Of a stretch of 59,084 bases of DNA, positions 22,821-33,222 are shown in pieces. The notes below the pieces were generated by a model that saw nothing but the letters and a program-made list of their open reading frames with translations, ran no database searches and had not been told where the DNA came from. The stretch is from Clavulina sp. PMI_390 (lineage: Eukaryota; Basidiomycota; Agaricomycetes; Cantharellales; Hydnaceae): the NCBI GenBank assembly GCA_015039315.1, contig WIDE01000029.1:82433-141516 (forward strand), given 5' to 3'. The position numbers and the translations under genes are program-made. Each line of letters opens with the position of its first letter. The stretch's first letter is position 1.

Positions 22821-23241
22821 CGTAAATAATTTCTACAGGGAAAGGGGGGTGGGAGGTCAATGGTTGGGCGGGGAGTTCGACAAAAATAGGGGGGAGATTA
22901 CTGGGGTAAAAGTGTGAGGAAACGTTTCTCGACCCCCCACGTGGCCTTTATATCTTTATGACGGGGTCATATGATTCCCGGCATCTTGCGAAGGAAGAAA
23001 AAATGACTCGACATCGGGGCCGATAGTCCATTTTGAGCAAGCTGGGATAATGTGAGCTTTGAACACAGGATTAGGGGCCGGCATTCAGACCTTTTCAATA
23101 GCGATTATTTTTTGCAGATAATTACAGCGTGCCGTGTGCCAGATGCCAGATACCTATGATTAATATTTGGCTTCCTCGACGCGTTCTTGTCCCATCGGAG
23201 AACGCGACCTCTTATCAGTCACATTCAACTCAATTTTCTTC
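22821..23241. other. Promoter side of Clr2-like copy 3
   Basis: Contains the TATA-like element of copy 3 and no gene. It runs into the gap at 23242. Confidence 0.45.
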
Positions 23242-24146
23242 NNNNNNNNNNNNNNNNNNNNNNNNNNNNNNNNNNNNNNNNNNNNNNNNNNNNNNNNNNN
23301 NNNNNNNNNNNNNNNNNNNNNNNNNNNNNNNNNNNNNNNNNNNNNNNNNNNNNNNNNNNNNNNNNNNNNNNNNNNNNNNNNNNNNNNNNNNNNNNNNNNN
23401 NNNNNNNNNNNNNNNNNNNNNNNNNNNNNNNNNNNNNNNNNNNNNNNNNNNNNNNNNNNNNNNNNNNNNNNNNNNNNNNNNNNNNNNNNNNNNNNNNNNN
23501 NNNNNNNNNNNNNNNNNNNNNNNNNNNNNNNNNNNNNNNNNNNNNNNNNNNNNNNNNNNNNNNNNNNNNNNNNNNNNNNNNNNNNNNNNNNNNNNNNNNN
23601 NNNNNNNNNNNNNNNNNNNNNNNNNNNNNNNNNNNNNNNNNNNNNNNNNNNNNNNNNNNNNNNNNNNNNNNNNNNNNNNNNNNNNNNNNNNNNNNNNNNN
23701 NNNNNNNNNNNNNNNNNNNNNNNNNNNNNNNNNNNNNNNNNNNNNNNNNNNNNNNNNNNNNNNNNNNNNNNNNNNNNNNNNNNNNNNNNNNNNNNNNNNN
23801 NNNNNNNNNNNNNNNNNNNNNNNNNNNNNNNNNNNNNNNNNNNNNNNNNNNNNNNNNNNNNNNNNNNNNNNNNNNNNNNNNNNNNNNNNNNNNNNNNNNN
23901 NNNNNNNNNNNNNNNNNNNNNNNNNNNNNNNNNNNNNNNNNNNNNNNNNNNNNNNNNNNNNNNNNNNNNNNNNNNNNNNNNNNNNNNNNNNNNNNNNNNN
24001 NNNNNNNNNNNNNNNNNNNNNNNNNNNNNNNNNNNNNNNNNNNNNNNNNNNNNNNNNNNNNNNNNNNNNNNNNNNNNNNNNNNNNNNNNNNNNNNNNNNN
24101 NNNNNNNNNNNNNNNNNNNNNNNNNNNNNNNNNNNNNNNNNNNNNN
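23242..24146. other. Assembly gap (905 N)
   Basis: Unresolved bases. The gap borders the tandem Clr2-like array, the kind of place where near-identical repeats stop an assembler. Any open frame crossing it is an artefact. Confidence 0.99.
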
Positions 24147-24654
24147 GTCATAATAGCTCACAAACAAGCACCATCAAGATCGCATGAAGTTGATCCGCAA
24201 GCACATGACTCTGTCCATTGAAGCTTCGAGCGTTGAACTAAACACCGAGGATTGATCCTCGAGCGGCGGCGTCGGCATGTGACTCCTTTCCAGATTCCTC
24301 CTTGGTCTTACTTTTGCATAGAGTCATTCTGAAAGAGCGGCAGATCCATTGCACTTGGACAAAGACAGAGTCTAGGGGGCGGACGAGATCTAACAAACAA
24401 TAGAACGACCATCCTCACACCGAGTGACATGGAAGTATGATGAGGCAGGTATAATGTGCAAACACGGACCGACTAATGAGCGTATAGGATACGAGTGGTC
24501 TAGGGCGAGCTCTAATGGGGAACCAAACAAGATGCTCTATGATGGGAACTCAAAGGTAAAAAAAACGGTTTACAGGCGCTTGCGGCTCCAGCTAGAGATA
24601 GGGGAGGGTTCGGTTAGAGCAGGTTACGCTGAACTGCAGAAGGGCAAAAACGAC
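24147..24654. other. Downstream of the B12D gene
   Basis: No gene seen between the gap and the stop of the B12D gene. Confidence 0.5.
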
Positions 24655-25291
24655 TCACGACTCGGTCAGAGTTCCGCTGGCGTCCATCATCTGGGACGTG
24701 GAGAATGGTCAGGATTGTGAAGATAACAGAGAGAGAGGGTTTTACCTTGGTGTTCATGGCGGGGGCGACATCGTTCCAAGGGGTGGGGTTGCCCCTGCGG
24801 TCCCAGATGACTGGAAAAGTTCAAGGTTATGACGATTGTCAACAGGAGTCGTATTCAACAATGAAGCTTACCATCAGGGCCACGGGCAAGGCGAGTGAGG
24901 TACCAGCCAGCACCACCAACGGCAATACCGACGACAGCGTACTACAGGGATGAGAGGAAAGAAAATCGAATTTTGTTGAATAAACTTCGGATCTCAGGAG
25001 ACGTCGTCGGCATCGAAACTCACAATGGGGATAGCCTAGGAAAACTTCGGATAAGTGTCTGAGGAGGCAGCGGAAGCTTCGGGGAAGCTCGGAGGGCGTC
25101 AACTCACCTCGACGGCGTACCAAGTCTGGGGTAAGGGGATTAAACCCGACTTTTAGCATGCGGAGCAGCCAAAAAAGACAGCTGGCGTACCTGGAAGAAA
25201 GTCTACAACAGCGTGGTGATGAGATTTAGTCATTTTTCCGCAGGTTATTTTGCTTGGAACTCACCTTGCGAGCGGTGTTAGCGACGACCAT
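24655..25291 (-). CDS. B12D/MLRQ (NDUFA4-like) mitochondrial protein
   Basis: A 79-aa protein built from seven exons: 25291..25265 (27 nt), 25202..25191 (12 nt), 25125..25108 (18 nt), 25035..25024 (12 nt), 24941..24872, 24810..24746 and 24690..24655. All borders are GT-AG and the frame is continuous. One membrane helix (YAVVGIAVGGAGWYLTRLA, about residues 24-42) is followed by RGPDVIWDRRGNPTPWN, the hallmark of the B12D/MLRQ family, which includes NDUFA4 of the respiratory chain. It should sit in the inner mitochondrial membrane. The gene is divergent from the spindle-pole gene, with 122 bp between the start codons. The three tiny exons hide it from ORF-based calling. Confidence 0.88.
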
Positions 25292-25413
25292 GATGATTTG
25301 TTGTGGGGGTGGAGTGCAGGTGGGGTGCAAACAAAATGCGGAATATCAATGAACGAACCAATCACGTGACTCTGTTGCCCTTTGCTGTGGTCAGTGTACG
25401 CGACAACTTTGGC
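25292..25413. promoter_or_regulatory. Short divergent promoter
   Basis: Only 122 bp separate the ATG of the B12D gene (minus) from the ATG of the PACT gene (plus), so both must use a shared control region. It contains a CCAAT pentamer (ACCAATCACG near 25355). Confidence 0.5.
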
Positions 25414-28400
25414 ATGAAGTTCGACACACCAGCACGGCTTCAGCGCCAGATTCAGCTCGATGAAGACATCATCGATGACTTGCCATCACTTCCCAATGTC
25501 CCTACTCTGGATTTCTCCTCAGATGACATCGAACTCACCACCAACTCCCTAAACATGGCCCCACTACGCGACGCCTTCTTCAGAGCTGACCGTGCACCAA
25601 TGCGCGCGATACATTCTACACCTCCTCCACTCACCTCATCCTCTGCTACTTCCTCTGTGCGCTCTACGGCCTCTACAGAGCGTTTCGCCGCGTCCCTCCA
25701 AGGCTCCAGGCGTAGCCTAGGCAGTAGTGGCAAGAAAGCCGTTTCCTTTGATGTCAGCAAAATCGAACACGCCTCTCTCGACGAGAATGGGTCACTGCTG
25801 ATGTATGACGAGCATTCACGTATCGCCGCACCTGACTTTGGTGTGCCCGTCGGCCCCGAGCACAATTCTGAGGACGCGTCTCTCTCTGACCCATTGGAGT
25901 CCATCAGCCTTTCCTCATCGTCAAAGAAGACTGAACAGTCGTCTGAGGTATCTCTGGTGAGTTCAAAATTATGTCGTACCACAAATCTTTGTGTGTTAAT
26001 ATTGAGACTAGAGCTCGGCTTCCAGTCGTGCTGCCAGCACGCGAAGTCCATTTCATAATGTCACCCAACGACGTGCAGTGCCGCTACGGGACGATTTCAT
26101 TAACGCGTCAATGTCACTGTTGAACAACTCTCCACTAGCCCGACAAATTTCTTCGCCCTCGCCTCCACTACCCCAGCTGCCTCCTTCCCCTCCGCTTCAG
26201 GATGACCAAGAAGACGAAGATATTGAAATGCCCTCACTACCACAAGCAAATATCTCCCTGAGCGATCTTGATGATGATCTTCCAAGTCCTCAACCAACAC
26301 GTTCCTGGCAGCCAAGAGCTGCCCACCTTGCCTCTTCGGGTACACAAGGGTTTGGGAGCTTGGCATCTATTCGGGAAGAATCCAGGTCTTACGAAGAGCC
26401 ACCTTTAAGCGATGATGGTGCAAAAACGCCAGTCGCTCGTCGCATTGCCGACCGATCTCGGTTCTCATCATCAAGAAGTTCAGATGAAGGTAACTTTGCA
26501 GGACACTCTTCGTCACGAAAGAGTGATCCTGGTAAAGAATCAATCGCCGAGCCTATGTCTGCCGGAGGTACTCCAGACGAGTCTCCCCCTACCAGTCAGT
26601 AGCTGGGTTACCCCATAAGCTTTAGTATTCTAACAGTCTCATCTCGTACCTAGGATTGTATCAACCACGCTCCTTTGCAAAACTAAATATCCAAGCTCCT
26701 TCAGAGGATGAATCAGACGAGTCTCACGTTGGAGGCATCCCTCCCAGTGACATAACTGCGACGCAACCTACTCCCGTTCAACGCAGAGCTGTCTTTACTC
26801 CACGACCTCGTCTTTCCACCCTACGCTCTGCTTATGTTCCTTCCACTCCCGCAAACCATCACAAATCGTTCCTCCTCTCCCTTGCTTCGACAGCAAAAGG
26901 CACCCGTTTTGCGCTCCCCACTCCTCATCCCAATGTCCGCCGCCCTCGTCTCTCACATCCCATCATGCCAGTCCAATCCTCCTCCCCAGCACCTACCCTT
27001 AACGATGGTGACGTTTCAAAGATCTCTAATGCTTCATCAAACGACTTTGTCCGTTTCGACAGAGGCAATACCTCCTTCGACCCCACTGCAGACGCGAAGC
27101 CCAAGTTCAACCACAACAAGTTGAACAACTATCTGAGTGATCTCAACACCCATCTAATGGAGGAGAATGAGGCCCTCAATATGCGCCTAGCAGAATATGA
27201 AGCGAAGCTGGGCATTAGCGAAACTCAGGGTGACGAAAGCGTGGGGGTAACCCCGCGCTCGTCCAGTCTCCGCTCGGCCTTGTCGCCAGGTTCTACTTCC
27301 CGAGGTGCGGCCGCTTCGACGGCAATGATGAACGATCTTGTCGCAGCGCTACAGGAAGAGCTCGAGCAGGCAAAGGCAGATCGTGACGAAGCCCAAGCTC
27401 GCACTGAGAAGCATCTTGTGGACCAGCAGCTCCTGGACGACAGGGCTCAGGAGGTTCGCAATCTCGTCCGAGAACTTGAGGACGTGCAGGCCGACTGTCG
27501 CCGTCAAGTGGAAATTAAGGACGTGAAGATCAAGCAGATTCAGACCGAGAGCATGCAGATACTCGCGGATTCCGATGCAGAGCTTAATGCTGAACGCGAG
27601 AAAGTTGCTGTCCTCGAGGAACGCCTTCAAGAAGGTGCACGCGAGTCGCAGCGAGTGCAGAGAGCCGAAGAGCAGGCTGATGCTGCCCGTGATGCTAAGC
27701 TTGTTGCAGAGCAAGCCCAGGCTGACGCTGAGCGACAGGTGAGGGAGATAACCCTTGAGCGAAACTCCCTCCAAATGGCGAAACGGCATGCTGAAGACCA
27801 ACTCAGAACGATGGAGCAGCGCCTAGAAGAAGAGAGAGAGGCTGGCATCGATGCATCCGATGAACGGGCCATCCAGATTGAGGAGGAACAGCGTCGCCTG
27901 CGCGTGGCCCTTGAAGCTCAGCTTGCCGAGTCGCAATCCACTATTGCACAGCAGAACGCTCGTGTTGCAGCCCTCGAGGAGGACCTTGCTTCGTCTGAGG
28001 AGCGAACGCGCAATGCTCGAGACCAAGTTGCTCAGACTGAGCTCGCTGTCCGTGAAGCACAGAAGCAGATGACTCACGATGCCGAGGAACTTTGTGTACT
28101 CGGTAGCAGGATCGCGATACTCACTGAAGAACGTGACCGGGCGCGCGCGGACGCTGCAAAGGCCAAGTCACCGTCTCCTCTTACACGCAGGGTCAGCGGG
28201 GCATCAACTATTTCTTCTCACTGGACCGCTACTACGGCTCATAGCGACAGCGACGATAACATCCCGCTAGAGGAACACCAGCGCATCGTGGAAGACTATG
28301 AAGCACGGCTTGATGACGCCGAGCGCGAGATCGGGCGCCTTGAACTAGAAGTGAAAGATACGACATCATCTCAAGCCCTCGTTAAAGCCCGGCAGATGCG

Positions 28401-30947
28401 CATTGATATTCTGGAGAAGGAGAACGGAGAGCTAAATGAGAAGGTCGTGGCTCTACGAGAGGCACTTCAACCCTTCGCAGATTCTAGTATGTCAGGGGTT
28501 CGCACTCCCCGGCGTGGAGATAGCATGAAGGGGCTTTCCACACCTCGAGGTACGCTTCTGCGAAACGCTCTGCTAGAGAGAACCTTGCGCACTCCGGGTG
28601 CCGCTGCCATCTTTGCCGACGTGAGTTTGTCTCTCCCTTGGCTGACTTATGCCTAGAACTAATAGCATTTTTTGCCACAGTATACGATGTTCCAGAACAC
28701 GATGAAGGATGGCTCGGTCGATATCTCTCAATATCTCGCCAGGTTTGAGCAGCTCGATGCCCAACTGGAGGTCGCCAACGACAAGCTGGATGGCGCGATA
28801 GAGCAACTTGGATCAGCTGGCGTCACTCGAGTTGAACTGACAGATCAGGTCCATGAACTGCGTGCTCGCGTAGGCGAACTAGAAAAGGAAATATCAGAGA
28901 TGACCCGCAACGAGGAGCGTATCCGAAAGCGCTTGCAGCGGTGCAAGTGTACCCGATGCTCGCGACGGTTCGATGCTTCAGGTGTCGTGGATGCCTTGAA
29001 TGAACCTTCTGTCAGGTAAGCTCGTCCTCTGGACTGTTATTCTGTGCAACCAATACTGAAACGGACCATTTTAGCCTTGCTTCATCTGTCAATATCTCGA
29101 TGGAGGACCCATCTCGTTCTCGTGCTGCTTTACAGAGTGAGCTGGAGCGGGTGAACGCTGAACTGGCTGGCATGAAGAAAGTGTGGACCTCAGAGAAGCA
29201 GAGCCTTGTCGGCGAGCAAGCCGCGCTGCGTGATACAGCAACTCGGCTCATGGCGCAGGTGAAGGCAGAGTCAGCAAAGACTGATGCAGAGCGCAAGAAG
29301 GCTCGAGATGCTACCAGGCGCATTCAAGATGATGGAGAACGCCAAAAAGCAATTATGCAACTGGTAACTGAACACATTGTTCGTCGCCAGTTTATGCGCT
29401 GATCAATTCCTGTGGTTAGGAATTGGACGCTGCAAGAAGCTCCATCTCCATCCTAGAGAGTGAGCTGAAGCAAGAGCGCACCAAGCTTCGTTCTCTCAAC
29501 AGTGAGCGTAATAACGCAACTCGTGAAATGACAGAGGTCATGAACAAGCTTGAGAGCAAGCAAGCTGTGAGTCTTTTCCATAGCCCCCTATTTCAGATGC
29601 TGATCTGAGCCATTATGCCCATTCAGGATCTTGATGAAGTTAAACGGGAGTTGGCGAGATTACGCATGGACAATAGGGATCTTGACGATGAACTTCAACG
29701 TAAGTTCTTTCAAATCCAGGACATTTCCTGTGCTAACACAGCAAAATAGGTCACGGCGAGGCTGACAACAAGGCTAAACGACTGGCGGCGAAAATTGCGG
29801 AGAACCAAAAGGTGGTTGAACGGCTACGTGAGGAACGTGATGCTCTCACACGAGATCATCAGACTCTTCAGAGCCGATATGCCAAGGTGTCCGAGGTTCG
29901 TGCATCCCTCGACCTTGTTATGCCCTCTCCGATGCTCACTTCGGGTTGATGACTAGCAAACCAACTCGGTTCGCCAACAGCTCATCAAGTACCAATCTGC
30001 CCACGACGAACGCCGACATCAACTCGACGTCCGGATTGCTGAAATCGAGGATCTTCGACAGACCATCCAAGAACAAGCTGCAGAGCTGCAGGGAACCGAG
30101 TCTGAACGCATGGCGATGATGACAGAACGAACAAGGGTCGCGCAGGCCGTTTCGCTCTTGGAAGCTGACCTTCACCGCGTGCGACGTGAATCAGACAAGA
30201 TCCGCCGTGACGTGAAGCAGCTCCGAGAGGAACGAGCAACGCTAATGAAGAAGAGCGAACAGGACCACATTGTGACAAAGAGAAGTCAAGCACAACTCCA
30301 TCGGCTACAAGAGGAGGTTGTTGATTTGCGGAAGAAGCTGCGAAGATCGGAGGATTCGATGGCAAGACATGTTTGCGCAGCGTACGTATCTATCACCGAA
30401 CCCTATGCGCAAATTTTGCTCATCTTTAGCTCTCCAGTGACGAGCAAACGCTCAGAGCGATGCAGAGGCTGCATCGTGAACACTGCCAGTCGTTTATGCG
30501 TCGCATCCACTACCTCAAAGCTCGCATCATCCGTGAACTGGGCTTCCGCTCGGACCTTGCCTACCAGAAACAGCATCTCATGGGCACGATCCAAGCCTTC
30601 GAGAAAACGTGCGTATTTCATCTTCCGAAATCTGACGAACGAATAAACGCTGATTGATTTGTCTTTTGCAGTGAGAAGAACGTCGTCCTCATTGCATCGA
30701 GGCTTGGAATCCGACCTCGCCCGAGCCCTCGGAGACGAAAGAGGACTCTCCGTTCGGTGGCTACTGCTGTCATATTCCTTTGCAGGACAAGGTGAGTTTT
30801 CAGCTGGCAAGAGGTTTTGGATCCTTGCTTACATCCTGGTTTTTGTGATATAGGAATGCTTCTGACATGTGGCGCCAAGCCAAGGTCGACCGTGATGCTG
30901 TCGTCGCAGGATACGAGCTCGCTCGTGGCCATCCTCTTCGCAAATAA
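25414..30947 (+). CDS. pcp1: Spindle-pole-body coiled-coil protein with PACT domain (Pcp1/Spc110-like)
   Basis: Twelve exons, about 1,620 aa. The N-terminal 500 residues are Ser/Pro-rich and disordered. A central coiled coil of about 900 residues follows (exons over 27100-30360; for example QEELEQAKADRDEAQAR with heptads). At the end lies a PACT (pericentrin/AKAP450 centrosomal targeting) domain: RAMQRLHREHCQSFMRRIHY, then RELGFRSDLAYQKQHLM, then SRLGIRPRP. In this family the PACT end anchors the protein to the spindle pole body and the coiled coil spaces it from the gamma-tubulin complex; fission-yeast Pcp1 is the closest functional model. The start at 25414 (MKFDTPARL) was chosen over an in-frame start at 25303 because that one overlaps the shared promoter. 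The donor at 30387 (after codon TAC) is the one that keeps frame into the PACT exon. It converges on the cardiolipin synthase gene. Confidence 0.82.
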
Positions 30948-31165
30948 GAGTGTTACCCTCTTTTCCCATCATCCCACCAAATATATTCCCCATTTCCTAG
31001 CATGTTATCATCAAGGTTCTCGCCCCCATGTTCTATGTGATCATCCGAATTCGCTCATGTTCTTATACTCATTACTATAACTTATCCTCTTGATTACACG
31101 CACTGTATTGTATCATCTCGACTTGTTCTTATGCACAGAAATGAATATATGGATGCAAGGTTTGA

Positions 31166-32657
31166 CTAGGTGGTGCGTCTACGATTGTTTCTTTCCTGCA
31201 GATCCTGCACTGCGCGCAACATATCGCACGGCATCTCGAGAGAACAAGTAGCCCATTCCACTCCAAATGGTTGTACCTGCAACAACCCATCTAGATAGAT
31301 GAAACGATCCGGCCAAGTGAGTAGAGAGAACGTCGCAAACAAATCAGCGCAAAGCAGCATGACATACTGGAAAATTTGGAGTCCAACATGCAGGTCCGCA
31401 TCTATGAGAGGGCTGACTGTTGTGCATGCCATCAGGAGCAGTTGAAGAGCAGTGTTGATCTGCGGATGACATGTGCTCAGTATTGCTGCTCTGACCCTTT
31501 ACTGGGAAGCGTTACCTTGCTGATCTCTGTTGGTCTTACTTCTGCGGACGGGATCCCAAAATCCCAATATCGAGACCACGTTTTCTGGGAAGCGGATCGA
31601 TCAGCAGAAGATATTGAGCGTTGGGTCATGGATGAGAGTGCCAGCAAGAGACTCACTGGTGCGGGTAAGGATTTGTAGCGGATATAAAACGCGGACAAGC
31701 TGAGCAGGACATCCCGTCCAAGAATGATGACGGCTAGGGGCACTGTGTGCGAAGAAAGGGAGCAAGTGAGCGACCACAAAAAAGCAAATAATCAAAGATA
31801 GAGGCATACCTGGCAGCAAGCCTTTCACGGCTAGCGTGACCGTAAGCGTGGTCATGAGCGCCTTGTCTGCCGCGGGATCCAGAATCGTGCCTAGGACAGT
31901 CTTCATGTTAAATCGTCGTGCAATGAACCCATCTACCTGTATAGACAAGAGCCAATGGATTAGGCGTTGATAATTCAAGGAGCGGGGAGGGAGGAGGTGA
32001 CAGGGTGCGTACATACCCAATCTGTAATGCCAGCATACGCTAATATCCCTGTCGCCAGAGCAAAATCCCCCTGAATGATCGAGTAGCCAAGTACAGGACA
32101 TGCCAATATCCTCGACACCGTCAATGCATTCGGTATAGTGTAGATATTTTCTCGTACTGTAGGGGTGCTGGTTGGCGTCGAGGGCGTCAGTATCCGAGGA
32201 GCCTCTTCTAAATCTTTTGAAGAGGATTTAGAGTCCGTAGGTGAGGATGAAGACGCGTCGGAAGGCTTGGAGGATAATGAAGGTAGGGATGGGCGGAAAG
32301 GACTCTGAGACTGGAGTAGTGAACGAGAAGACGTGCTCAAGGTGCGCGAAGGGGACTTTAATTGGCTAGAGCAGCGATCCAGTCGGCGAAAAGATACGTT
32401 TGGGTGAAGAAATGAGAGTGAGTGTCGAGCAGATGCCGGCGCGCCGAGGGTGACGGCATGGCTGGACGCAAGAGTACGACTGCCCTGGGTCGCGTTGTTT
32501 AGAAAACACCGCTGAGATACAAGCAGTCGGCTCCTTAAACCTTAGGTATTTCAGCTTGCTGTTGTCTACCAAAGCCAACAGAACCGTGCTTACATCGTGG
32601 TTTTCGCGTCAGCGAGTGGTTCGTCAACAGCCTGCAACAAATGACATATGGACTCAT
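31166..32657 (-). CDS. CRD1: Cardiolipin synthase (CDP-alcohol phosphatidyltransferase)
   Basis: Joins phosphatidylglycerol and CDP-diacylglycerol to make cardiolipin in the inner mitochondrial membrane. About 360 aa. The start at 32657 (MSPYVICCRLL) is a separate small exon with a GTAAGC donor and an acceptor 53 bases on. It yields an N-terminus rich in Arg/Ser with no acidic residue for over 60 positions, a clear mitochondrial presequence. The catalytic motif is split by an intron: GITDW then VDGFIARRF...LGTILDPAAD, matching DxxDGxxAR(x)8G(x)3D(x)3D. ENIYTIPNALTVSRI and the late RPTEISKINTAL segment are typical of eukaryotic cardiolipin synthases. The final exon may be spliced (ending RRRTT, stop at 31166) or read through an in-frame intron; both end at the same stop. 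Confidence 0.9.
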
Positions 32658-33222
32658 TGTAGAGACCAATTTGAGTCACGCGAGAGGAGCGTATAATGTC
32701 CTAATGAGCACAAGATTGAGATGAACACGAAGCTAGGATTAATCGGATGACTATTTATATTACTGTAGTACCGGATGGCACCACCAGAATTGGGGAGTAG
32801 TACATGACAAATGGAAGAAGAACACGATGTAGCCTTCGGCGTCACCCACATCCTTGTTGGTAAGAAAACAACAACACGTACATCGGGGGATGAAAGATGC
32901 GAGGGGGCGATCCAGGTGAGACGAGACAGAAGTGGTTGTGGGATGTGAGATTTGGATATGACAGGCACAAGAGAGATGGTGGAAGGCACAGATAGAACAA
33001 CAGGGTAATAAAATGCGGCACAAGGTGATGGAGTAGTAGCTCTGGATCAACCAGGGCCAAAACCATTATGATAATAAGTCAAAGGATCCACACAGGCGAA
33101 ACCATGAACAGAGGTGTGCGTGTTCAGACGGCAGCGGGGGAAGGGAAAGGGGCGCGAGGAGAAGATGGGATGGTAGAACATGGAGTGGACGTCAGCCACA
33201 AGGAGGCAACACGCAAGAACTT
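32658..33222. other. Spacer: CRD1 promoter and kinase 3' end
   Basis: Separates two minus-strand genes. Short frames on both strands look like chance. No RNA gene is seen. Confidence 0.5.

Noticed and set aside
23129..24221. Long open frames of 308-352 aa across the gap
   Set aside because: They consist of unknown bases and carry no information.
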